Shown here: piece after piece, positions 45,659-54,976 of the stretch | How the letters are laid out: every line of letters begins with the position of its first letter | Position numbering within the stretch: position 1 is the stretch's first letter | Source: Parasegetibacter sp. NRK P23 | Lineage (GTDB): Bacteria > Bacteroidota > Bacteroidia > Chitinophagales > Chitinophagaceae | NCBI RefSeq assembly: GCF_023721715.1 | Contig: NZ_JAMDLG010000001.1 | Location: 933,889-997,888, forward strand | Direction of reading: 5' to 3' | DNA length: 64,000 bases | Notes under the pieces: model-generated | The model's input: only the letters and a program-made list of their open reading frames with translations | What the model was told of the DNA's origin: nothing | The model's database searches: none | Position numbers and translations under genes: made by a program

Positions 45659-46036
45659 CTTTTCAGGTTTGTTGCTGGAAACTTCACTCCCGGCCCTCTG
45701 TTCTTCCAGGCAGCGGCATCCGTTAAAGCAGTTAATTGACTGTTTAAGATAGGTGATTTAGCATAGAAATAGACGGAGATGCACAAATAGGACAGTAGAA
45801 AGTCAATTTTCAGGAAGAAGATGGAAAGTTAAATATGGATTTTTTTATTTAACTCTGGCTCTGAAAGATTAAATAAGTCTCCCTTCAATAACAATATGCA
45901 CCTGGAAATTGAAAGTTTATCAGGTTACCGCCTATCACTTCATTGAATTGAAAATTCTTAAGGAAACAACCGGCCTTAAAAGGAACCGGCATTTCGTGTT
46001 CGAAGAATACCTGGCCATCTTCCACAGCTAGCCAGG
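45659..46036. other. Intergenic stretch with an inverted repeat
   Basis: 378 nt between the isoprenoid-synthase-like gene and the HTCS gene, both minus strand, so it holds the HTCS promoter. AT-rich in the middle. A perfect 9-bp inverted repeat, AGTTAAATA/TATTTAACT with a T-rich 10-nt loop, lies at 45827-45854. AACCGGC occurs twice near 45969-45990. No convincing gene or promoter consensus was seen. Confidence 0.6.
45827..45854. repeat. Perfect 9-bp inverted repeat
   Basis: AGTTAAATA, a 10-nt T-rich spacer, TATTTAACT. It lies about 170 nt upstream of the HTCS ATG. It could be an operator or a weak terminator for the upstream gene. Confidence 0.5.
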
Positions 46037-47089
46037 TTATTCCTTCATGCCACACAATGCTTTCACCTTCCACAACCACTTTATCTTCATCAAAAAATCA
46101 TCCATATCACAAACGAGTTCTTTCCGGTGCATCATCCGCAGCCGGGCAATATCCGCTTTGCCGCCGGTATTTCGCTCCAGTTGTTCCAACGCCAGTAAAC
46201 ACATGGCATTCATGGCGTGGAATGTGATGATGTTTTTTTTCTTTCCCTTAACGTGATAAGGTAAGGCGGCGAGTTGCCCGTTCAATAAACGGACTTCATC
46301 CAGCAGCCATTTACGCAGTTTACAGTAATCACCATACAGGTTGGGAACGGTGTATACGTTGTGCTGTACATCCTTGTAAACATCAAATACATCGTTGGTG
46401 AATTGCAGCAACCCGGCTACACGGCGCATCATGTCTAATTCATCAGCGGAAGGGAAGTGTTCCAGCAACCGGTAAAACAACTGAAAAGAGTGGTAACTCT
46501 TTCCGATCATGATTTCAGTGAGCGCCGCTTCGGAAACAGTAATATCCTTTTGCTCCAGCGATCGTTGCTGCCAGTGAAAAACCTGTAAGAACTGTTCTTT
46601 AAAAGAAACAGGATCCTTCAAACTTTCAAGAATGGAACAGTAAAGCGTGCAAACGATTATTTCTTTCGGATGCGCAGGCTGAAAGCCTTGGGGATTGGCA
46701 GTAAGCGATCGTATTCTTTCCGCATCAATACCTTCTTCAAAAAGATCATCATAAAAAGGAGAGAGCAAACTGAGGCGCAGTATATTTTCTTCTTCTCTCC
46801 TGCTCAACTTCCAACCGTTCCGTTCATAAAAACTTCCGCAGATAAAGTGCAGGGAGAGCTCCCAGTATTTCCGGATCCGGACCAGGTTGGAAGGGTTGAG
46901 CTGATTTTTTCCGGGAAGAAGCGGCGCCAGCAATTCCTGTACCCTTGTCTCAAAATAAGGTTCATGGCGTTTCATGGTGCGCCAAAGCCGGAAAAGATGC
47001 GTCAGGATACCGGGAATGGTTACCCGATATTCAGGGGAGAAAGGAGTACTCCTGTTATGGAAGATGGTTTCGGAACGATCAACTGACAT
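46037..47089 (-). CDS. Class I isoprenoid-synthase-like protein (putative terpene cyclase)
   Basis: 350 aa, almost all alpha-helical, no signal peptide. Two metal-binding motifs of class I terpenoid synthases are visible: FYDDLFEE (D114, D115, E118/E119) and, 114 residues later, TNDVFDVYKD (N232, D233, D236, D240), close to the NDxxSxxxE motif. Between them an aromatic helix SYHSFQLFYRLL lines what would be the pocket. Size is near that of the YtpB-type (DUF2600) class IB terpene synthases, but I cannot place it in a named family; databases may call it 'class 1 isoprenoid biosynthesis enzyme'. It diverges from a histidine kinase gene with only 45 nt between the two ATGs. Product and substrate chain length are unknown. 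Confidence 0.75.
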   Translation of the reverse strand: MSVDRSETIFHNRSTPFSPEYRVTIPGILTHLFRLWRTMKRHEPYFETRVQELLAPLLPGKNQLNPSNLVRIRKYWELSLHFICGSFYERNGWKLSRREEENILRLSLLSPFYDDLFEEGIDAERIRSLTANPQGFQPAHPKEIIVCTLYCSILESLKDPVSFKEQFLQVFHWQQRSLEQKDITVSEAALTEIMIGKSYHSFQLFYRLLEHFPSADELDMMRRVAGLLQFTNDVFDVYKDVQHNVYTVPNLYGDYCKLRKWLLDEVRLLNGQLAALPYHVKGKKKNIITFHAMNAMCLLALEQLERNTGGKADIARLRMMHRKELVCDMDDFLMKIKWLWKVKALCGMKE

Positions 47090-47134
47090 CGGACCGAAGA
47101 TAAGATTTTCACCTACCTTTCCATTTTATTCCCC

Positions 47135-50100
47135 ATGATAAAAAGATTGCCGATCCTTTTCATCATTTTTTCGCTGCAGCTCACTTTCGTATGCAAGGCA
47201 TCGGAAGACACTACGCTTTCGTTCCGCCAAATCCCCTACCCTTCCGGCAGAATGCTTTTTGATACCTACCAGGACAGCCGCGGGTATACCTGGATCGCCT
47301 CCGCCAACGGCGCGGCAAGGTACAACGGCGCCCGGTTCATCCACTATTCCAAAAAAGACGGGCTTTCGGACCTTAATATCTTTTCATTTCATGAAGACAG
47401 CCGGCAAAGAATATGGGCGGCTACCTTTAACGGCGATCCCTGTTTTTTCCACAACGGCAAATGGTTTAATAAAGAGAATGCTCCATGGCTACAACCTATT
47501 GCGGGCAATGGCCCCATCCAAAATATCCTGGAACATGCGGATCACGTGGTGGTGGTATGCAGCAGGAAAATATTTTGGATTAGGGGCGATAACATCGTCC
47601 GCTCCATCGCCGTTGAAAAGTTGCAGCCTTACGCCAGAAAAATGGCCGGCGCCATCCTGTTCAATGGGAAGCTGGTGCTGGTTACGGATGCCGGATTTTA
47701 CCTGCCGGCGGAAAAACGATTCATCACGTTACCGGCAACCATCCGCTTTCTGAACCAAAACACCAAAATGGCGGTATGGAACGGAAAATTATGCATCAGT
47801 CAAGATCGGGAAGTCTACTTTTTCAATGCTTCATTGCAACTTGAAACACAACTCAGCACCCCCGGCAATCAACTGGTCGTGAACATCCTCCCGGGGAAAG
47901 GAATTAAGGCGGGCCCTGAACAGGGCATACTGGTAGTATGCACGGAAAATGGCGTGTATGGGCTTTCAGCTATGGGCAAAGACGGTATGAAGCTACTGGC
48001 GGACGATGTTCCCTGGACGAGCTCCTTTCGTAAGGACAGAACAGGAAATGTGTGGGCCACCAGTTTAACCCGCGGACTTTTCCTCGCGGAGCAACATACA
48101 TTCAGAAAAATTCAGCTGGAGGGCTGCGCACCGGAAGATATCTGCTCGCGGCTTGAAGTCATAAATGGCAAACTCTGGGCCGGAACAGAAGAAGGATGCG
48201 TTTTTAAAGAAGAAGGCCTGGGCTCCCGGCTGAGGTTCATCCACCAGGCACGTTTTTCAGAATCTTTAAAGCGGGTACGCGCTTTCCATGCGCACCACAA
48301 CCGGGTTTACGCCGCGCTGGATGGCGCATTGCTGGTGACCGACACAACAACCAAGGCAACGGTGAGGGTACCGGGTGCCACCAAAGCCATCAGGATACTG
48401 AAGGATGATAGTCTGCTAATAGCCAGATCCGCGAAATTGGTGAAGGTGCCCGCACCCGATCCAGCACTTTCCGTTCAACCGCCGGGCGGCTATCCCGAAC
48501 GGACCATACTCGAAGAGAAAGTACTTTGTATGGTACCTTCCGGCAACGACAGCACCTGGATAGGTTGCTGGGAAGGGATCAGGCTGTTGTTCAAAGACGG
48601 CGCCCTGCCCATACCAGCCGCGCTGAAGAGCATACGCTCCCCCGTTACGGCCATCGTTACTATGCCCGAAAACCAGTTGCTGATCGGCACCAGGGAAGAG
48701 GGGCTTATTCATTTCGATGGCCGGAAAATACAACACCTCAACAATGGCGAAAGAGACGGCTACTGGGTACACCAGGTGATTCCCGCCGACGGCCCCAGGC
48801 AATGGTGGGTAGCCAGCAACGCGGGATTATCGGCTGTGGCGTACAAAGAAGGAAAGTTCATCCTTGAAAAAAGTTATGGCATTCCTTATGAGGGACCGCT
48901 CCTCAGTATTGCTTCGCACAAAGGCGCACTCTGGCTGGCCACTGAAAATGGGGTGTACACGCTTCCACTTCAAAAAAAAGCAGCGCCCGGCCCAAAGGTA
49001 TTTTGGGAAGAAATGGAATTAGAAGATTCGGTGTACATGCTTCAGTATTCGAACACCATACCACGGCTGGCGCACTTTCAGAACAACATCACCCTTCGGT
49101 TTACGCCTTTGTATTTTTCCATAGTGCATGCACCGGTTTTCAGGTTTAAAATAACGCCGGGGAACAATCAATGGGCAACAACCGTGCGGCCCGAAATCCA
49201 ATTCCGGCAACTGGCGCCGGGAACATATGATATCGCGGTACAGGCGCGTAGACCCGATTCCGCCTTCGGGCCCTCCGCAACACTTCGACTGTACATTGCC
49301 CCGCCCTGGTGGGGCACCTGGTGGTTCCGTGTTTTGGTGGGAATAGCGGCCCTGGGCCTGATGGTGCTGTTTTTCAAAACAAAGATGAATCGGCTCCGAA
49401 AGAAAAACGCCGCCGCCCAACAACAGATCGTGCAGGAAAAAGAACGCGTCACCCTTCAGCACCAGTTGCTTCAATGGCAGCAGGAAGCGGAGAAAGCACA
49501 ACTGACGCCCCATTTTGTTTTTAATGCGATCTATGCCTTACAAGGTTATTATGGCGCCGGAAAAATCACAGAGGGAAAGGCTTACGCGGAAAAATTCTCA
49601 GGACTTATAAGGGAGCAACTGCGGCTCTCCGGTAAAGAAAGGATCAGTTTAGAAGAAGAAGTGCGTTTGCTGCAAAACTATTGTGCATGGCGGAACATGA
49701 AAAAGCGGCATCCCGTTGAAATTCATTTTGAATACAAAGCACCCGGAGCTGCGCACCTATCCATCCCCACCATGTTGCTGCAGCCACTCATAGAAAACTG
49801 TTTCGATCATGGGTTTGAAGAAGACGCGCCGGGACAGCAGATTCATGTTCACATCAATCCAGATCGGTCCAAAGCGATGATCAACATTGAAATCACGGAT
49901 AACGGAAAAGGATATACGTACACCAAGCATTCCGGTATGGAAGAAGCACAGTATAACACCAAAGAGGGATCGAACGGAAAGGGCGTCGCATTGGTTGGTA
50001 AACGCCTTGAGTTGCTTGGCGCGCTGGCCTGGGGAAACCGAAAACCTACCTGCCCGCTTTTCGAAATTGACCGAATGGATGAAAAGGGCGGTTGCCGGGT

Positions 50101-50146
50101 GGTTTTAAAAATTCCATGTAGCTTTGAAACGCATGAAAGCGTATGA
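47135..50146 (+). CDS. Propeller sensor histidine kinase (LytS/His_kinase type)
   Basis: 1003 aa. Signal peptide to about residue 22 (FVCKA); periplasmic Reg_prop propeller to about 620 (DSRGYTWIASANGAARYNG, DSRQRIWAATFNG, DRTGNVWATSLTRGLF); Y_Y_Y domain near 650-720; one membrane helix near 730-750 (WWFRVLVGIAALGLMVLFF); coiled coil; then a His_kinase domain with the phospho-His in KAQLTPHFVFNAIYAL, and an ATPase with LIENCFDHGF and NGKGVALVGKRLELLG. This design pairs with LytTR regulators. Its 3' end overlaps the regulator gene by 23 nt. Ligand unknown; the divergent isoprenoid-synthase gene is a possible target. Confidence 0.95.
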   Translation: MIKRLPILFIIFSLQLTFVCKASEDTTLSFRQIPYPSGRMLFDTYQDSRGYTWIASANGAARYNGARFIHYSKKDGLSDLNIFSFHEDSRQRIWAATFNGDPCFFHNGKWFNKENAPWLQPIAGNGPIQNILEHADHVVVVCSRKIFWIRGDNIVRSIAVEKLQPYARKMAGAILFNGKLVLVTDAGFYLPAEKRFITLPATIRFLNQNTKMAVWNGKLCISQDREVYFFNASLQLETQLSTPGNQLVVNILPGKGIKAGPEQGILVVCTENGVYGLSAMGKDGMKLLADDVPWTSSFRKDRTGNVWATSLTRGLFLAEQHTFRKIQLEGCAPEDICSRLEVINGKLWAGTEEGCVFKEEGLGSRLRFIHQARFSESLKRVRAFHAHHNRVYAALDGALLVTDTTTKATVRVPGATKAIRILKDDSLLIARSAKLVKVPAPDPALSVQPPGGYPERTILEEKVLCMVPSGNDSTWIGCWEGIRLLFKDGALPIPAALKSIRSPVTAIVTMPENQLLIGTREEGLIHFDGRKIQHLNNGERDGYWVHQVIPADGPRQWWVASNAGLSAVAYKEGKFILEKSYGIPYEGPLLSIASHKGALWLATENGVYTLPLQKKAAPGPKVFWEEMELEDSVYMLQYSNTIPRLAHFQNNITLRFTPLYFSIVHAPVFRFKITPGNNQWATTVRPEIQFRQLAPGTYDIAVQARRPDSAFGPSATLRLYIAPPWWGTWWFRVLVGIAALGLMVLFFKTKMNRLRKKNAAAQQQIVQEKERVTLQHQLLQWQQEAEKAQLTPHFVFNAIYALQGYYGAGKITEGKAYAEKFSGLIREQLRLSGKERISLEEEVRLLQNYCAWRNMKKRHPVEIHFEYKAPGAAHLSIPTMLLQPLIENCFDHGFEEDAPGQQIHVHINPDRSKAMINIEITDNGKGYTYTKHSGMEEAQYNTKEGSNGKGVALVGKRLELLGALAWGNRKPTCPLFEIDRMDEKGGCRVVLKIPCSFETHESV

Positions 50147-50864
50147 CATCTGCATCATAGAAGATGAACTGCCCGCGGCGCTGGCGTTGGAACAGGATAT
50201 AAGGGCATCCTGCCCGCAGGCGGGACAGATATGGACGCACACGTCCCTACAGGATGGCGTGAACGCCATTGAGGCCCACGATCCAAAGATTGTACTGCTG
50301 GATATTCAGTTGGGAAAACGCAATGGCTTTGAATTGTTTGACGTCTTCCCTCAGCCTTCTTTCCAAACCATCATGGTAACCGCGTATGAATCATTCGCGT
50401 TGCGCGCCATCAAAGCACAAGTTGCCGATTATATCCTGAAACCGGTGGAAACAATACAACTTCAAGCGGCATTTAACGCCGCTATCTCAAGGCTGGATAG
50501 CAATATTAACAATACCAGTCAGTTGTTCCCTGAAAGAATAGCCATTCCGGCACAAGACAGGATTACACTGGTGGAGACGATGCAGGTACTATATTGCGAA
50601 GCGGAAGGAAACTACTGCCTAATCTACTTAAAGAACGGGGAAAAGATATGCGCCTCCTTTACTTTGGGCAGTATGATGCGTAGGCTGGACCCGGAACGAT
50701 TCATCCGTGTGCACCAGAGTTACCTGATTGCGCGCGATAGTATTTACCGCTTCTTTCACGCCGAAGGCGGAAAAGTGGAACTGAAAAACGGCACCCTCAT
50801 CCCTGTATCACGAAGCTACAAACAGGCATTCCTGCATTACTTAAAAAGTTTCCTGGAAAAATAG
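50124..50864 (+). CDS. LytTR-type response regulator
   Basis: 246 aa. Receiver domain at about 1-120 with acidic pocket IEDE near residue 10, phospho-Asp in KIVLLDIQLGKRNGFE near 55 and Lys in DYILKPVE near 105; LytTR DNA-binding domain at about 140-245 (VLYCEAEGNYCLIYLKNGEKI, then FIRVHQSYLIARDSI and LIPVSRSYK). The gene starts inside the kinase gene, so the two are made together. Likely targets are nearby promoters. Confidence 0.95.
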   Translation: MKRMKAYDICIIEDELPAALALEQDIRASCPQAGQIWTHTSLQDGVNAIEAHDPKIVLLDIQLGKRNGFELFDVFPQPSFQTIMVTAYESFALRAIKAQVADYILKPVETIQLQAAFNAAISRLDSNINNTSQLFPERIAIPAQDRITLVETMQVLYCEAEGNYCLIYLKNGEKICASFTLGSMMRRLDPERFIRVHQSYLIARDSIYRFFHAEGGKVELKNGTLIPVSRSYKQAFLHYLKSFLEK

Positions 50865-50981
50865 TTTACTCAGGGAGACCCACCAGCTACTCAATCAGAC
50901 TTACGGCTTACGAAACGGCAAAACAGGTTTGCCGCAATGGGGATAGCTTTACGCTGCAACGTGCATTTAAAACCATTCCAG

Positions 50982-52304
50982 ATGATTCCCCAGTCAGGCC
51001 AAACCTTTGTGAAAAGAATATTCCTTTACAACAGGCTTCACACTTTATCCGCCGTATTCACGCTTTGCAGCCTGTTCTTCGCTGTTAAGGGCGATGCCCA
51101 AACACCCCTTGCACAGGGCGATATCGCATTCGTAGCTTACAACTCAGATGGATCAGTAGATGATTTCGCATTCATGCTACTCAAAGATATTACCACAGGA
51201 ACCACCATCACGTTTACGGACCACCTGTGGCAATATAGCACCGGCGGCTTTTACGAAAACACCTCGTTCGGGGCCTGCAATACCGAAACTTTTATGACAT
51301 GGACGGCCAGTTCGGCACTTACCGTGGGCACCGTTGTAGTGATCTCCAACCCAGGCGCCACAGGTTCAACCAACCCTTCACAAGCTACGGCATCCACAGG
51401 CACATTGTTTGTACCAGGCTCCTGCCCCGATTTCTCTTTTCCAACTTCCGGAGACGTTCTGTTCGCCTACCAGGGCACTAAACCTGCCAACAACAGCGCC
51501 AACAACTGGATCGCCTGCATCAATATGGATGGCGGATGGCTCACTACAACTTCTACCTCCACCTCGGCCAGCGCCCAACCTACCAACCTTTCCAACGATC
51601 ATATCATCCTTCTTACCCCGGAAGCGGATAACGCCGTTTACAAAGGAACACTCACTGGCAATGCAACGCAGTTAAAAACCGCCATCTACAACCTGGCCAA
51701 CTGGGATACCGACGACGCCACACCTTTCACCCTTCCGCAGGACATTGGCTCATCCGCAATGCCCGTAAGCTGGGGCCCATTCAGCGCCACCTCCACCGCA
51801 ACGGGTGTGGAACTCCGCTGGAGCACACACACGGAAGCCAATACGTCACACTTTGAAACAGAATTTTCCGCTGATGGTAAAAGTTTTACCACAGACAGCC
51901 GCGTAGCGGCGGCAGGCAACAGCACAACTGAAATTCATTACAAGGCGCTGATCCCGCATCAAAAACTTGCAGTGCCATCCACCCATTATTTCTTCCGGAT
52001 CAAACAGGTGGATACAGATGGGCAATTCGACTACAGCACCACAAAAAAAATGGCCATCGCCACTCAGGAGAAACGTCTTCTTTCTGTGGCAAAACGCTCC
52101 TCGGGTAACGAAGTATTGCTTCAGCTGTCAAGACCGGGCTTACTGATCACCGTATTCGATATACAGGGAAGAAAGCTGGTGGAAAAACGGGCGTTGAGCT
52201 CCTCATATACGGTAAATACCAACGCTGTAGCAGGAAGTATACTGGTGTTGCATATAAGCGACGGCCAGGGGAGGAAAGAAGTGCATAAGGTGTCTGTTAA
52301 ATAA
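50982..52304 (+). CDS. Secreted beta-rich protein with T9SS sorting domain
   Basis: 440 aa from the ATG at 50982, chosen because it gives a proper signal peptide ending VKGDAQ; the frame is open to 50937. The N-terminal half (about 40-245) begins PLAQGDIAFVAYNSDGSVDDFAFMLLKDI and is rich in Thr/Ser strands, a layout seen in lamin-tail-like or other surface beta-sandwich domains that I cannot name. Next comes a domain with GVELRWSTHTEANTSHFETEFSADGKSF, typical just before sorting tails. The C-terminal 75 residues match a type A T9SS signal (LLITVFDIQGRKLV...GSILVLHISDG). It follows the LytTR gene by 117 nt on the same strand. Confidence 0.87.
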   Translation: MIPQSGQTFVKRIFLYNRLHTLSAVFTLCSLFFAVKGDAQTPLAQGDIAFVAYNSDGSVDDFAFMLLKDITTGTTITFTDHLWQYSTGGFYENTSFGACNTETFMTWTASSALTVGTVVVISNPGATGSTNPSQATASTGTLFVPGSCPDFSFPTSGDVLFAYQGTKPANNSANNWIACINMDGGWLTTTSTSTSASAQPTNLSNDHIILLTPEADNAVYKGTLTGNATQLKTAIYNLANWDTDDATPFTLPQDIGSSAMPVSWGPFSATSTATGVELRWSTHTEANTSHFETEFSADGKSFTTDSRVAAAGNSTTEIHYKALIPHQKLAVPSTHYFFRIKQVDTDGQFDYSTTKKMAIATQEKRLLSVAKRSSGNEVLLQLSRPGLLITVFDIQGRKLVEKRALSSSYTVNTNAVAGSILVLHISDGQGRKEVHKVSVK

Positions 52305-52331
52305 GAAGCACGCAATACATACTTTTTAATT

Positions 52332-53633
52332 TCATTCCTCCAGTAGTTCGAGTATCTTTTCATTTTCAATGATAGTCATCCCCTGCCGGTCGCTGGTGAT
52401 GCCTTCGGCCAGGGTGTAAGTATAGGAAGGCACATGCCCGTTCATTACCGTAGGCAGATAGGAGAACCGGATGGAATCGAACTCCTTTTTCAAGGCGTCG
52501 CCCACTTCTATGATATGGGTGGAGATGATGAAAAAACAATTCCTGTATTTAGAGAACGCCGTTGTTACCGCCAGGGTGGCATCATAAGCGTCTTTTACGT
52601 TCGTTCCTTTGAAGAGTTCATCGAATACCACGAGCAGTTTTTTCCCGCTGCTCACTTCCTCCGCTACTTTTTTCACCCGGAGTACTTCCGCGTAAAAATG
52701 ACTGTACCCCATATCAAGGTTATCCGGCACGTTGATAGAAGTGTACATGCCATCACAAACGGAGAAGCGCATACCTTTCGCCGCCACGGGAAAGCCGGCA
52801 TGCGCAAGGTAAGTGGCGATCCCGATGGATTTCATGAGGGTAGATTTCCCCGCCATATTCGCGCCCGTTAAAAACACCAGGTTGTGCGCGCTGTTCAGCG
52901 CCACAGGGTTCGGCACCGCTTTCCGGAGGCCGGGATGCCATAGGGCTTCCGCTTCCAGCACATTCATGGGCGCAGGCAGCGCCGTCGCGTAGGAAAATCC
53001 TCTTTCGCGCGCCACGGCACTCACGGCCATGTACACGTCTAATTGGTAAATGGTCTCCAGCACTTGCGCCATTTCCTTTCGCAGGGTATGGCGGAGCAGA
53101 AGATCGTACCGGGCCGCTTTCAGCAACGGGACTTCTTTGGAATGATACGCTTCGGAAAGCCAGTGTAACTTTTGATGGGAAAATATATTTCGTGCGGGCG
53201 CCACAAAACCGATCTTCAGTTCGTGCAGCAGTTCTTTTAACGCCACCAGGGCATTGATGGTGGCCCGAAGGCCGGTTTGCAGCGCAGAATATTGTTCATC
53301 CCGTAAAAAGGAATGCATCCACTTCTTCTTCGCCAACACAGTGGCCGAAGCAATGAAGCTGGCACTTGTCCCATTACCCAGGTAATTTTCTACGGGCAGA
53401 AAATCTTCCCGGTTGAACGGGAACTGAAAAGCATGTTCCTGGAAATAACGGAAGGTTGCACTCCGGGCATTGATGGCATCGGGATCGTGGAGGGGATGGT
53501 GGAACATTTCGTTGAGCAGTCTTTCCCCGCCAGCGGTTTTTACTTTATTGAACAGGGAATAGATGGAATTTGGCTTGAACTTCCCGGGCAGTCCGAGGTC
53601 ATCCAGGGTTTGTTTGTCTGTTGTAAAACTCAT
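52332..53633 (-). CDS. MutS-like ATPase, copy B
   Basis: 433 aa. Contains only the MutS core/lever helices and the ABC-type ATPase; the mismatch-reading and connector domains and an Smr nuclease are absent. Walker A LTGANMAGKSTLMKSIG near residue 254, the ABC-signature-like NLDMGYSHFYAEV, Walker B LLVVFDELFKGTN near 335 (MutS usually reads DELGRGT) and the STHIIE switch His. It is a paralogue of the gene just upstream, with a matching N-terminus (FTTDKQTL.DL), and overlaps it by ATGA, so the two are translationally coupled. Function is unknown; the pair may form a heterodimer. Confidence 0.9.
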   Translation of the reverse strand: MSFTTDKQTLDDLGLPGKFKPNSIYSLFNKVKTAGGERLLNEMFHHPLHDPDAINARSATFRYFQEHAFQFPFNREDFLPVENYLGNGTSASFIASATVLAKKKWMHSFLRDEQYSALQTGLRATINALVALKELLHELKIGFVAPARNIFSHQKLHWLSEAYHSKEVPLLKAARYDLLLRHTLRKEMAQVLETIYQLDVYMAVSAVARERGFSYATALPAPMNVLEAEALWHPGLRKAVPNPVALNSAHNLVFLTGANMAGKSTLMKSIGIATYLAHAGFPVAAKGMRFSVCDGMYTSINVPDNLDMGYSHFYAEVLRVKKVAEEVSSGKKLLVVFDELFKGTNVKDAYDATLAVTTAFSKYRNCFFIISTHIIEVGDALKKEFDSIRFSYLPTVMNGHVPSYTYTLAEGITSDRQGMTIIENEKILELLEE

Positions 53634-54970
53634 GCTGATTTCTTTTCTTTCAATCCGGCTTCCAGTATATCGAGGATACCTTCGTTGTTGATGATGATCA
53701 TGCCGTGCCTGTCGTCGGTGATTCCTTTTTCCAAGGTATAAGTGTACACGGGTTTGTTGCCGTTCATGCGGGTGGGCAGGTAAATGAAACGAATGTTGGC
53801 GCAGCTTTTTCCCAGCACTTCACCCGCTTCGATGATATGGGTGGAAACAAGGAAAAGACTGTTCCTGCGACGGGCGAATCCTTTGGTAATGGCGATGGTG
53901 GCTTCATAGGCATCCTTTACATTGGTGCCGCGGAACAGTTCATCGAATACGATGAACAGGTTCTTTCCCAGGCTCAGTTCGTGGGCCATTTTCTTCACCC
54001 GCAATACTTCCGCGTAAAAATGGCTGGCCCCCATCCCGAGGTTGTCCGGCAGGTTGATGGTGGTGTAGATGCCATCCATTACGGAGAATTCCATTTTCGT
54101 TGCGGCAACGGGAAACCCAACATGCGCAAGGTACATGGCAATGCTGATGGATTTCATAAAGGTGGATTTTCCCGCCATATTCGCACCCGTAAGAAACAGC
54201 ACATTTTCCTCCGGAGAAATGTGCAGGGAGTTGGGAACGGCGTTGGGTACCCTGGGATGGTATACGCCTTCCACCACGGTATGGAGTACGTCTTTCGGCA
54301 AAGCCTGCGCGAAAACAAATCCCCGTTCACGCGCCACTTTCGCCACAGAAATATATACATCCAGCAGGTAGATATGCCGGAGCAGCAGTTGCACCCGATC
54401 GCGGTAGCGGAAACGCAGTAGCACATCATATTCCGCGATCAGTTCCAGCCCGGGTTTGCCTTTGTGTTGAAGCAAAGCTTCAAAAGCCGGATCTTTTAAC
54501 ACGTCTTCGAGTATGCGCTTTTCGTTTGCATAAAAATGTCCGGCTTCCAGTTTCAGGGATGAAATGAAAACCTGGCAGTCCTGAAAAATTTCCATCAATG
54601 CGGTCACGCCTTTCACGACCATCATGGTTTCGGTATCAGGCGCGATCATATTGCTCATTTTTTGGGTGAGCGATCTTTTTTCGTGCGAGATCCTGGTTCG
54701 GTCGTCCTGGTTGGCGAGGTAGGGTTCTATGGCGTCGAAATGCGCGTTGGGAAAAGGGAAACTGAGGTTGGAAGCGGAGAAGAACCGGATGATGCCCGCG
54801 CGGCGGTTGATGCCGTTGTGGTCCGAGAGCGGGTACCGGAACATTTCTTCCAACGCCGCCGCGCCCCCTCTTGTGGCGCAGCGGTTGAACATATTGTATA
54901 TGGAATCTCCCCCATGTTTACCGAAGATGTTCAGGTCTTCCAGTGTTTGTTTATCGGTTGTGAACAACAT
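53630..54970 (-). CDS. MutS-like ATPase, copy A
   Basis: 446 aa, same layout as copy B: an N-terminal helical core (residues 1-240) and a MutS ATPase with Walker A TGANMAGKSTFMKS near 258, NLGMGASHFYAEV, Walker B FIVFDELFRGTN near 340 and STHIIEAGE near 372. Both copies keep all nucleotide-binding motifs, so neither looks decayed. It begins 6 nt after the gldF-gldG stop and is therefore at the end of the gld transcript. No mutL or helicase gene is near. A role in mismatch repair is unlikely from domain content; recombination or RNA/DNA-junction work is a guess. Confidence 0.9.
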   Translation of the reverse strand: MLFTTDKQTLEDLNIFGKHGGDSIYNMFNRCATRGGAAALEEMFRYPLSDHNGINRRAGIIRFFSASNLSFPFPNAHFDAIEPYLANQDDRTRISHEKRSLTQKMSNMIAPDTETMMVVKGVTALMEIFQDCQVFISSLKLEAGHFYANEKRILEDVLKDPAFEALLQHKGKPGLELIAEYDVLLRFRYRDRVQLLLRHIYLLDVYISVAKVARERGFVFAQALPKDVLHTVVEGVYHPRVPNAVPNSLHISPEENVLFLTGANMAGKSTFMKSISIAMYLAHVGFPVAATKMEFSVMDGIYTTINLPDNLGMGASHFYAEVLRVKKMAHELSLGKNLFIVFDELFRGTNVKDAYEATIAITKGFARRRNSLFLVSTHIIEAGEVLGKSCANIRFIYLPTRMNGNKPVYTYTLEKGITDDRHGMIIINNEGILDILEAGLKEKKSA

Positions 54971-54976
54971 GGTGGT

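Noticed and set aside
45885-46079. 64-codon minus-strand ORF after the isoprenoid-synthase-like gene, residue mix fairly protein-like
   Set aside because: GTG start inside the upstream gene, no family resemblance, no ribosome site seen. It could be a frameshifted tail of that gene, but nothing in the sequence supports this.
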